Assembly (NCBI GenBank): GCA_027347805.1
Contig: DAIEQP010000084.1
Location: forward strand, 1 to 8,628
Direction of reading: 5' to 3'
DNA length: 8,628 nt
DNA from: Ignavibacteria bacterium
GTDB lineage: Bacteria > Bacteroidota > Ignavibacteria > Ignavibacteriales > Melioribacteraceae
Shown here: positions 1-6,500 of the stretch, one piece after another
Position numbering within the stretch: position 1 is the stretch's first letter
Layout: every line of letters starts with the position of its first letter
Made by a program: the position numbers and the translations under genes
Notes under the pieces: model-generated
Told to the model about the DNA's origin: nothing
Databases searched by the model: none
Seen by the model: only the letters and a program-made list of their open reading frames with translations

Positions 1-499
1 TTATAATTGAAAAATATTCATCGATTGCAAAGTTATTTTCAATTGTAGGAGTACCGAATTGAACAGCAAATTTAAGTGTCAAAGGAAGCATTACGTAATA
101 AGCAAATACAACTCCGCATAAAAAACAAAATGTAGTAAACAAAACAATCCATTTTACATATCGTTTTTCCTTTTGATGAAGTGCTGGAGCAATAAATTTC
201 CATAAATGGTAAAATACATTCGGGATGCTTAAAATTAATCCAACGATTACAGCTACCTGGAAATAAATAAACAACTGTCCAAAGGGTCTAAGGTTTTGCA
301 GTTTCAATCCAGCATGTTTTGCGGGAAGTAAAAGAACGCTCTCCATCAAGAAATCTATAAATATCCAGGCTACAATTGTTCCTACAACAATACCTATAAG
401 AGAGTAAATGATTCGCCAGCGCAATTCTTCAAGATGATCTAAAAAGGTCATCTCTTTTTCTTCGCCTTCCCCTTCTATATTTTTTTCTTCTTCTGACAA
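1..499 (-). CDS. tatC: Sec-independent protein translocase TatC, C-terminally truncated by window edge
   Basis: TatC is the polytopic inner-membrane subunit of the twin-arginine translocase; it recognises the RR signal peptide of folded precursors. About 166 residues are visible, and roughly the last 90-100 lie beyond position 1. After a Glu-rich N-terminal stretch comes the family signature HLEELRWRI, then TM1 (near residues 29-48), a periplasmic loop, TM2 with IPNVFYHLWKFIAPAL (conserved FIAPAL motif), a cytoplasmic loop with KEKRY, and TM3 (WIVLFTTFCFLCGVVFAYY). The frame has a TGA at 511..509, so the only common starts are TTG at 499 or ATG at 451. I chose TTG because acidic extensions before the HLEELR motif are common in related TatC proteins, but it has no clear ribosome binding site. 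The ATG at 451 has a purine-rich GGGGAAGG upstream and is a real alternative. The gene follows glyA by 5 bp and is probably cotranscribed. Identity is firm; the start is uncertain. Confidence 0.93.
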   Translation of the reverse strand, partial: MSEEEKNIEGEGEEKEMTFLDHLEELRWRIIYSLIGIVVGTIVAWIFIDFLMESVLLLPAKHAGLKLQNLRPFGQLFIYFQVAVIVGLILSIPNVFYHLWKFIAPALHQKEKRYVKWIVLFTTFCFLCGVVFAYYVMLPLTLKFAVQFGTPTIENNFAIDEYFSII

Positions 500-504
500 A
501 TAAT

Positions 505-1803
505 TTATTCAGCTAATTCAGGATAAAGAGGAAATTTAGAGCACAAACCGGCGACTTCAGTTTTAATAGCAGCCAGTTCCTGTTCATTATCAACATTTTT
601 GATTGCTCTATCAATAAAAGATGCAATCAATTTCATTTCATTTTCTTTCATTCCTCTGGTTGTAACTGCTGGAGTTCCGACTCTAATTCCACTTGTTACA
701 AAAGGACTTTTAGTATCAAACGGAATCATATTTTTATTTACAGTAATACCAGCAAGACCAAGTGCCGAGTCAACTTTTTTTCCGCTCAAATCTTTGTTCG
801 TCAAATCGATTAACATCAGGTGATTATCAGTTCCACCAGACACAATATCATAACCGAAATTTGTTAATTCTGCAGCCAGCGTTTTCGAATTTGCAATAAT
901 CTGTTTTGCGTAGTTAAGAAATGAATCGGATAATGCTTCACCAAATGCAACTGCTTTTGCCATTATTACATGCATAAGCGGGCCGCCCTGTATTCCGGGC
1001 ATTACCATTCCATCCAGCATTTCACTCATCAATTTTAGTCTGTCGCCCTTTAGTGTTTTAACTCCAAAAGGATTTTCTTTATCCTTACCCATTAAAATAA
1101 TTCCACCGCGCGGGCCACGTAATGTTTTATGAGTAGTTGATGTCACTACGTCACAATATGGAAGAGGGCTATTTAATAAACCTTTTGCTATTATACCTGC
1201 TGGATGAGCCATGTCCATCATCAAAAGAGCGCCGACTTTATCTGCAATTTCTCTAAACTTTTCATAATCCCATTCACGTGAATAAGCACTTGCACCCATT
1301 ACAATTAATTTTGGTTTTTCTTTTTTTGCCATATCCTCAATTATATTGTAATCAAGCAATTTGGTTTCGCGATTTAATGAATATCCAACTGATTTATAAA
1401 TCTGTCCCGAAAAATTAACCAATGAACCGTGAGTTAAATGCCCGCCATGATCCAAACTCAAACCTAGAATTGTATCGCCAGGTTTCAACAGTGTCATGTA
1501 AACTGCCATATTTGCCTGTGAACCTGAATGAGGCTGAACATTTACATATTCAGCGCCGAACAATTTTCTTAAACGTTCACGTGCAATTTCTTCTGCCATG
1601 TCAACATATTCACAACCGCCATAATATCTCTTACCGGGATAACCCTCAGCATATTTATTAGTGAGTACAGAACCTGCTGCTTCTAAAACTGCAAGTGAGA
1701 CAAAATTTTCAGATGCAATTAATTCAAGGTGAGATTCCTGTCTTTGAAGTTCAAGTTTTGAAACTTTTAAAATCTCCGGGTCATTCTTTAAATAATTTGA
1801 CAT
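505..1803 (-). CDS. glyA: Serine hydroxymethyltransferase
   Basis: This cytosolic PLP enzyme interconverts serine plus tetrahydrofolate with glycine plus 5,10-methylene-THF and is a main source of one-carbon units. The 432-residue protein is full length (the family is about 415-430). Visible landmarks are LIASENF near 28-34, YAEGYPGKRYYGG at 51-63, PHSGSQAN at 91-98, and DMAH at 197-200, whose Asp and His contact PLP. The Schiff-base lysine is K226 in TTHKTLRGPRGG, and the substrate-carboxylate arginine is R374 in SGIRVGTPAVTTRG. The segment GKDKENPFGVKTLKG (239-253) matches an insertion I associate with Bacteroidota-type GlyA. The ATG at 1803 is a natural start, with no clear Shine-Dalgarno sequence upstream. 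The stop is TAA. It lies 66 bp after the broken outer-membrane protein gene and 5 bp before tatC. It may have its own promoter in that gap. Confidence 0.99.
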   Translation of the reverse strand: MSNYLKNDPEILKVSKLELQRQESHLELIASENFVSLAVLEAAGSVLTNKYAEGYPGKRYYGGCEYVDMAEEIARERLRKLFGAEYVNVQPHSGSQANMAVYMTLLKPGDTILGLSLDHGGHLTHGSLVNFSGQIYKSVGYSLNRETKLLDYNIIEDMAKKEKPKLIVMGASAYSREWDYEKFREIADKVGALLMMDMAHPAGIIAKGLLNSPLPYCDVVTSTTHKTLRGPRGGIILMGKDKENPFGVKTLKGDRLKLMSEMLDGMVMPGIQGGPLMHVIMAKAVAFGEALSDSFLNYAKQIIANSKTLAAELTNFGYDIVSGGTDNHLMLIDLTNKDLSGKKVDSALGLAGITVNKNMIPFDTKSPFVTSGIRVGTPAVTTRGMKENEMKLIASFIDRAIKNVDNEQELAAIKTEVAGLCSKFPLYPELAE

Positions 1804-1826
1804 AGTTTTCTGTGATTAATGGTGGG

Positions 1827-1856
1827 AAAATTTATTAAAATTTTTTCAGTTTCAAA
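1827..1856 (-). promoter_or_regulatory. Possible glyA promoter (Bacteroidota-like -33/-7 elements)
   Basis: Reading the minus strand, TTTG at 1856..1853 is followed after 18 bp by TAAATTTT at 1834..1827. This resembles the Bacteroidota primary-sigma pattern TTG...TAnnTTTG with one mismatch at the last base. It would start transcription roughly 15-20 bases before the glyA ATG at 1803. The gap is very A/T-rich, so a chance match is easy. The 66-bp space, contrasting with gaps of 5 bp or less elsewhere in the block, is the main support. Confidence 0.3.
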
Positions 1857-1869
1857 ATAACAACTTGGA

Positions 1870-3108
1870 TTATCTTTCAACCTGGATAAACCAAAGTTCT
1901 CCAATACTTATTGCAACATTGAATCTATATAGATTTTCTTTAACTAAGCTAAAATCCTGGGTACCTCTTTTTGAATACTGAAATCCAAGATCAATTGTAT
2001 TTCCATAGCTTAACGGCAAAGAAACACCTGCAGTTAACGACAACTGATCAACTGAATATCCAGAAACTTTATATGGAGTTTTTTCATAGCTAATACCGGC
2101 TCTCAACATAGTTTGATTCCAGAAACCATTTTCATTGTAATCAGGTCTGTATTCCATACCAAAACTTAGCTTATTTGCGTTCTGAAGTGAAATTGATTTT
2201 TTACCATCCCAGGTAAAATCCTCCATTGATTGACTCATATAATCTAAAGTAAACAAATAGTTTTTATCAAACTTAAATGAAGTTCCAATTCCAATACGAG
2301 CAGGCAGATTAGCTTTTAATGAACCAGTTGATTCATTGTATGAACCAATTGTAGTTGAATAAACATTTGCAGAATCGGCACTCATATCAACTTTGGAAGA
2401 ATAAGAAATACCAATTCTCCAATCTTTTACAAAATTAATGGAGAGTAAATTTGAAAGATCACCAGAAATTATTCCCGCTGTAAACCCGATTCCATGATAA
2501 CTTATATCACGAGTGTTTTCGATATCCTTAAAAGTAGAGGTAGATTAAAAACTAATAGTTGTACTATTTTTAGATTCTCCGTTGTAATAATCTAAAGCAG
2601 CGCCAATTGAAAAATCATTAAACATTCTTAAGGATGTTCCAAAAAATAAACGGGACATTCCGCCGGTTCCTGAATAGCTTGCAGTATGAGGAGAAACTAA
2701 AATACTATCAACATTTTCAGTTACATCATATTTAACATTTGAATAAGGAACAATGCCGCCAGTAAAAGTAACTCCGTAATCTCTGCTGATCGGGAATCCA
2801 AAAATCATCCCATTAAAATATGAATTGGAATAAAAAGCTGAATTAGATTTATCAGAGAAATTACCAGCATCAACCAAATAACCGGCTTCAAATCTTGTTG
2901 ATTCAAGCTGATTCCAGCCGGCAGGATTTGTATAACTAAGAAAATCTTTGTCGACAATTGAATAACCTAATCCGCCCAAACCTGCACGACGGGCAGAAAA
3001 GTTATAATTAAATTCACCAAATCCAATTCTGGAATAAGTTGATCCGCCCGAAGCAAGAAGGATTGAGTAAGGAATAGCAAGTAAAACAAATAATTTCAAA
3101 ATTTTCAT
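1870..3108 (-). pseudogene. Outer-membrane beta-barrel protein interrupted by an in-frame TAA stop
   Basis: An intact gene would encode about 412 residues. It starts at ATG 3108 with a Sec signal peptide (MKILKLFVLLAIPYSILLAS, cleavage probably near residues 19-21) and mature motifs such as YSRIGFGEF, ARRAGLGGLGYS and TNPAGWNQL. These recall FadL/PorV-like barrel proteins of Bacteroidota and Ignavibacteria. After 187 residues the frame meets TAA at 2547..2545. The same frame then stays open for 224 more codons to a TAA at 1872..1870, with alternating barrel-strand sequence (RAGISYEKTPY, SLTAGVSLPLSY, YRFNVAISIGELWF). Both parts are in phase, so the lesion is a nonsense change, not a frameshift. 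The first in-frame ATG after the stop is at 2385. It has no ribosome binding site and no signal peptide, so a functional separate second gene is unlikely. The gene starts 4 bp after the lipoprotein gene. The exact family and ligand are unknown to me. A base-call error or real decay are both possible. Confidence 0.8.
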
Positions 3109-3112
3109 TAGA

Positions 3113-4303
3113 TCACTTTTTTGTATAATAGATTTTTAATCTTGGTCTCTTATTTAAATCACTAGCATTGCTTCCCCAAAATGCAATGCGGGAAACAGAA
3201 GCAGTCTCATCAGCTAAGATCAGCTCTACTCCCTGATTGTCTGTACCGCTGGCCCATTTTTGAATCATCCAGCTGACATCACCTGAATAGACAGAACCAC
3301 TCTTCATCAATGCAGATGAATAAAGACTATCTGCAGTAAATTTTTTGGTAGTACTATCAGCAAACATTGTAACAGTAACTTGGTTTGATGAAGGTGAACC
3401 ATCAGAAGAAATTGTAGTATCAGAAGTCATTTCCAAAGTAGCTTTAGAAACAATTATATTTTTAGAAAGTTTTGATAAATCAAACCAAAGAAAGTTTCGT
3501 CTTGAGTAACCACTTTGCAGATACAAATTATTTGTTGCCGGGGCCTTTAATTCTTTTACAACAAAAGTTCCCTTCGACGGAATTGAAGACAAGAAATCAT
3601 TGCTAGTTGTCTTAGGAATTCTTTCCATTTCAAAAGTAATTGTACAGTAATTTGTAGAACTTGAGAATGGATTAGCAAACCCGCGCATTAATTTTGTGCT
3701 TGAAGTAGGATTTATTATAATTCCATAATTCCTGGTATTATTAGTATCTAATTCAGAATTCAGCCATTCAGTAACAACTTTCGAATCTATGTTAAATGTA
3801 ATTGTATCGGCCACAAATGAATGATTTGATGAAATATCAACGTTGCTAGTCATTAATTTTGATAAACTGTCTTTGTCAACCGTGTACATGCCCCATGGAT
3901 TCTTAATCTGATTAACAGTAAAATCAAATGGCGCATTCTTATCGCCGAGCGAATAACTTGTAATTATTTTTACTTCTGCAGATTTAACAGCGATTGTATT
4001 ATTCTTAAACCTGGTCCAAGTAGAATCTGGCATTCCTAAATTAAATTGAAGCAAAATTCTTGATTCGGAATAGTCATTTTTTCCAACAATAAACTCTCCC
4101 CCGTTTCCAATTTTAAATTTTTCCGGGATATATGTGAAAGATCTTTGCTGAATATTTTCGGTTTTTGAATCGAACAGATTGAACGAAATTTTATCCTGGT
4201 CCTGAATTAATCCACTACCTACTGATGAAGGGTTATCGCTACAAGAAATAAATAGAGTAATAATAGGAATTATGATAAAACCAAGGCGAAAAAACTTAAT
4301 CAA
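3113..4303 (-). CDS. Outer-surface lipoprotein with two DNRLRE-like beta-sandwich repeats
   Basis: The 396-residue protein begins with a lipoprotein signal (MIKFFRLGFIIIPIITLFIS followed by Cys21). The residues after the lipid anchor, SDNPSSVGSGL, recall secreted Bacteroidota lipoproteins of the DUF4270 kind. The rest is Ser/Thr/Asn-rich and predicted beta-rich. Two similar halves are visible, about 70-226 and 247-394. Each has an SRxxLxFxL-type strand (SRILLQFNL, SRRNFLWFDL), a 'V-K-S/A-A' strand, a Trp helix or strand (VVTEWLNSE, DVSWMIQKWASG), a YGIIINP / GVELILA strand, and finally a strand ending the domain. The second half ends RPRLKIYYTKK, the typical tail of DNRLRE/CBM96-like domains. 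The start is TTG, overlapping the TGA of the preceding phosphatase gene as TTGA, with GGAGG six bases upstream. No ATG would retain the signal peptide. Its partner is probably the downstream barrel protein. No enzymatic residues are recognised; the function is unknown. Confidence 0.85.
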   Translation of the reverse strand: MIKFFRLGFIIIPIITLFISCSDNPSSVGSGLIQDQDKISFNLFDSKTENIQQRSFTYIPEKFKIGNGGEFIVGKNDYSESRILLQFNLGMPDSTWTRFKNNTIAVKSAEVKIITSYSLGDKNAPFDFTVNQIKNPWGMYTVDKDSLSKLMTSNVDISSNHSFVADTITFNIDSKVVTEWLNSELDTNNTRNYGIIINPTSSTKLMRGFANPFSSSTNYCTITFEMERIPKTTSNDFLSSIPSKGTFVVKELKAPATNNLYLQSGYSRRNFLWFDLSKLSKNIIVSKATLEMTSDTTISSDGSPSSNQVTVTMFADSTTKKFTADSLYSSALMKSGSVYSGDVSWMIQKWASGTDNQGVELILADETASVSRIAFWGSNASDLNKRPRLKIYYTKK

Positions 4304-4875
4304 TTATTGCCTCCAAAATCTTTAATAATAAATTCGCTCGCTTCAAAAAAATTAGCGGCTACAAAATTGGGCTTTTTGTTTTTTTCATGCAAGGAAGAAA
4401 GTTCCTGCTCTGCAATTTCGCTCATAAGCAGAATTGATTTTACTCCTGCGTTTAAACCACATTCAACATCAGAAGCGCGGTCTCCAACCATGTATGAAAG
4501 ATTTGTATCAATTGAAAGATCTCTAGCTGCTTTATAGATCATTTCAGGAGATGGTTTTCTGCATCTGGATTCTTCCGGTGTGTTAAATTCCGGGTGAAAC
4601 GGACAATAATAAACCGCATCAAGAACCGCATTCCCATCATTCAATAAATCAATCAACCGAGAATTAACTGCTTCTACATCTTCAATTGTCATCAAACCTT
4701 TTGCAACTCCAGCCTGATTTGAAATGACAACTATCTTAAAACCAAACTGCTCTTTAAGTTTCCGAATTCCTTCAATTACACCCGGTAAAATTTTAAGTTC
4801 ATCAGGATTCTTAATATAGCCGGGATCGAAATTTATAGTTCCATCGCGGTCCAAAAATACTGCATGATGAAGCAT
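4300..4875 (-). CDS. HAD-IIIA phosphatase, GmhB/HisB-N type
   Basis: This 191-residue cytosolic phosphatase resembles D-glycero-D-manno-heptose 1,7-bisphosphate 7-phosphatase (GmhB, lipopolysaccharide heptose pathway) and the HisB phosphatase domain. Motif I is FLDRDGT with nucleophile D9 and acid/base D11. Motif II is VISNQAG with S52. The motif III lysine is K107 in CRKPSPEM, and motif IV is GDRASDVECG with D132 and D136. The region YIKNPDELKILPGV (20-33) is typical of the family. The zinc loop is degenerate: C91 and C105 are present, but the usual CxH reads CPFH (Phe at the His position) and the usual CxC reads SRC (Ser103). Substrate identity is therefore uncertain, and I give no symbol. 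It begins at ATG 4875, 2 bp after the glgA stop, and its TGA overlaps the lipoprotein start by 4 bp, so it looks translationally coupled on both sides. No heptose-synthesis neighbours are visible. Confidence 0.92.
   Translation of the reverse strand: MLHHAVFLDRDGTINFDPGYIKNPDELKILPGVIEGIRKLKEQFGFKIVVISNQAGVAKGLMTIEDVEAVNSRLIDLLNDGNAVLDAVYYCPFHPEFNTPEESRCRKPSPEMIYKAARDLSIDTNLSYMVGDRASDVECGLNAGVKSILLMSEIAEQELSSLHEKNKKPNFVAANFFEASEFIIKDFGGNN
4310..4314 (-). promoter_or_regulatory. Strong ribosome binding site for the TTG-started lipoprotein gene
   Basis: Minus-strand GGAGG lies six bases before the TTG at 4303..4301, inside the 3' end of the phosphatase gene. This near-perfect anti-16S match at good spacing decides the TTG start, which has no ATG alternative ahead of the signal peptide. 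Confidence 0.75.
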
Positions 4876-4877
4876 AA

Positions 4878-6371
4878 TTAATCGGCGAGTTTCTTATAAT
4901 AATCAACATATTTCTTAGTGGAATTCATCCATGAAAAATCGGAAGCCATTCCATTAAGCATAATTGTCTTCCAGACAGCCGGTGCAGTAGAAAATATTTT
5001 AATCGCTGCTTTAATTTCCGAAATGAAATCTTTCGCAGAATATTTTTCAAATACAAAACCATTACCGGTATTATTCTTCGGATTAAATTTTTGAACTGTA
5101 TCTGCCAAACCGCCGGTTTTGCGAACGATTGGCACAGTTCCATAAACCAAACTATACATTTGATTTAACCCGCAAGGTTCAAACTTAGAAGGCATCAAAA
5201 ACATATCGCAGCCGGCTTCAACCAGGTGAGCAAGTTCGTCATCAAAACCAATATAACAAGAAAATTTATCATGGTATTTTGATGCCATTGTTGTAAAGAA
5301 TTTATGATATTTTTTATCACCGGTTCCCAATAACACAAGCTGAATATCCATCTTCATTAAATCAGGAAATGCCTTTTCAAGTAAATCCATCCCTTTATTA
5401 TCATATAACCTTGAGATCATTCCAAGAACAGGTACTTCTTTTTTAAAGGTAAAATTAAAATTGTCTGCTAATGCTTTTTTGTTTTCAATTTTATCATCAA
5501 GATTTTTAGCGGAATATCTTTTCGCAATTTTGTTATCAATTTCAGGATGCCAGATAGTTTCATCAATTCCGTTAATAACACCAAACAAATCTTTTTTACG
5601 TTTGCTTAAAATATCTTCGAGACCGGCACCGAATTCTTTGCCTGATGCAATTTCTTTAGCATATGCCTCACTCACAGTATTAATCATATCGGAATAAACA
5701 AGTCCTGCTTTAAGATAATTTACATTCCCTTTATGCAGAATTCCTTTTTCTGAATTAACTTCTTTTGGCAATTCGGTTTTAGCAAAAGTTGTTTTAGGAA
5801 ATATTCCCTGGAAACCAAGATTGTGAACAGTAAAAAGTGTTTTAATATTTTTAAAGACAGGATCGTTTTTATACATTGTTTTAAGATAAGCCGGAACAAG
5901 TGCGCATTGCCAATCATTGCAATGAATTACATCTGGAACCCATCCAAGTTTCTGAACAAGTTCGAATACAGATCGAGCCAATAAAATAAATCTCTCATCA
6001 TTATCAGGATATTCTTCGCCAGTCAGAGGATTATTATACAAACTATGTCTGCTTCCAAAATATTCCTGATTATCCAAAAAATAGATCTGAACACGGGTTT
6101 TGGGGCCAATCAAGAATGAAGATCTAAGTGAAAAGATTACCTCTTTTTCTCCGACATTCAGCTTAAGATCTTTTAATCTGACAACTTCATGTATTTTAAA
6201 CTTTCTTTCATCAATGGCACCATATTTTGGCACTACAATACGAACCAGATGCCCCATTTCCTGCAATTTTTGAGGTAACGCCGAAGAAACATCAGCTAAA
6301 CCTCCGGTTTTTATAAATGGATAAACTTCTGAAGTAACAAAGAGAATTTTGTATTTTTTTCCGGGAGGCAT
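4878..6371 (-). CDS. glgA: Glycogen synthase (ADP-glucose type, GT5)
   Basis: GlgA transfers glucose from ADP-glucose to the growing alpha-1,4-glucan in the cytosol. From ATG 6371 the protein has 497 residues, a normal length for the family. The N-terminal GT5 domain opens with ILFVTSEVYPFIKTGGLADV, where K21 in KTGGLAD is the ADP-glucose-binding lysine. It continues through DVIHCNDWQCALVP (about 147-160), FTVHNLGFQGIFP (about 180-192) and GVINGIDETIWHPE (about 264-277). The C-terminal GT-B half carries ISRLYDNKGMDLL (about 319-331), the catalytic-site motif PSKFEPCGLNQMYSL (E398 in EPCGL) and the second KTGGLADT (about 418-425). An in-frame TTG at 6377 is possible, but AAGGA at 6385..6381 sits nine bases from the ATG and only three from the TTG, so I chose the ATG. 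It is the first gene of the minus-strand block, divergent from hutI, with the phosphatase gene 2 bp downstream. No other glycogen genes are in view. Confidence 0.97.
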   Translation of the reverse strand: MPPGKKYKILFVTSEVYPFIKTGGLADVSSALPQKLQEMGHLVRIVVPKYGAIDERKFKIHEVVRLKDLKLNVGEKEVIFSLRSSFLIGPKTRVQIYFLDNQEYFGSRHSLYNNPLTGEEYPDNDERFILLARSVFELVQKLGWVPDVIHCNDWQCALVPAYLKTMYKNDPVFKNIKTLFTVHNLGFQGIFPKTTFAKTELPKEVNSEKGILHKGNVNYLKAGLVYSDMINTVSEAYAKEIASGKEFGAGLEDILSKRKKDLFGVINGIDETIWHPEIDNKIAKRYSAKNLDDKIENKKALADNFNFTFKKEVPVLGMISRLYDNKGMDLLEKAFPDLMKMDIQLVLLGTGDKKYHKFFTTMASKYHDKFSCYIGFDDELAHLVEAGCDMFLMPSKFEPCGLNQMYSLVYGTVPIVRKTGGLADTVQKFNPKNNTGNGFVFEKYSAKDFISEIKAAIKIFSTAPAVWKTIMLNGMASDFSWMNSTKKYVDYYKKLAD

Positions 6372-6500
6372 TAACAAAGATCCTTAAATTTTAACACGTA
6401 AACTTAATAAAATGAGCCCGTCTATACAAAAATATTAGCGAATAAAGGGTTACTTTCTATATTTTCGTGTCATCAATAAAAGAATCGATTCTTGCCCAAA
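6372..6500. promoter_or_regulatory. Divergent promoter region between glgA and hutI
   Basis: This 129-bp gap must contain the start signals for both directions. For hutI, plus-strand TATATT at 6458..6463 (five of six to TATAAT) has TTAGCG at 6435..6440, 17 bp upstream (three of six to TTGACA). The same place also reads TATATTTT, one base from the Bacteroidota -7 element TAnnTTTG. For glgA, minus-strand TATTTTTG at 6434..6427 matches TAnnTTTG exactly but has no TTG at the expected distance upstream. The elements are short and the region is A/T-rich, so only the region itself is well supported; the exact boxes are guesses. Confidence 0.4.
6480..6493. repeat. Perfect 14-bp palindrome, candidate hut operator
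   Basis: AAGAATCGATTCTT reads identically on both strands. It ends seven bases before the hutI ATG at 6501 and would lie downstream of the proposed -10 box, a place where a bound dimeric repressor could block initiation or elongation. As RNA it could form only a 5-bp stem with a TCGA loop, so a protein-binding site is the likelier reading. No regulator gene is visible in the window. Confidence 0.45.

Noticed and set aside
599..1661. Plus-strand open frames (599..823 and 1422..1661) opposite glyA
   Set aside because: They lie wholly antisense to strongly conserved glyA codons and have no family motifs or credible start signals.
1826..1848. A/T-rich inverted run (AAAATTTATTAAAATTTT) after the barrel gene as a terminator
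   Set aside because: There are no G/C pairs in the stem and the symmetry comes from base composition; a stable hairpin is unlikely.
1870..2385. A separate gene starting at ATG 2385 after the broken barrel gene
   Set aside because: It lacks a signal peptide and ribosome binding site, and the frame stays open with similar sequence up to the TAA at 2545, so it is the rest of the same barrel protein.
4307..5917. Open frames overlapping the phosphatase and glgA genes (4307..4537, 5461..5697 plus; 4925..5143, 5720..5917 minus)
   Set aside because: They are shadows of well-identified genes in other frames, with low-complexity translations and no recognisable domain.
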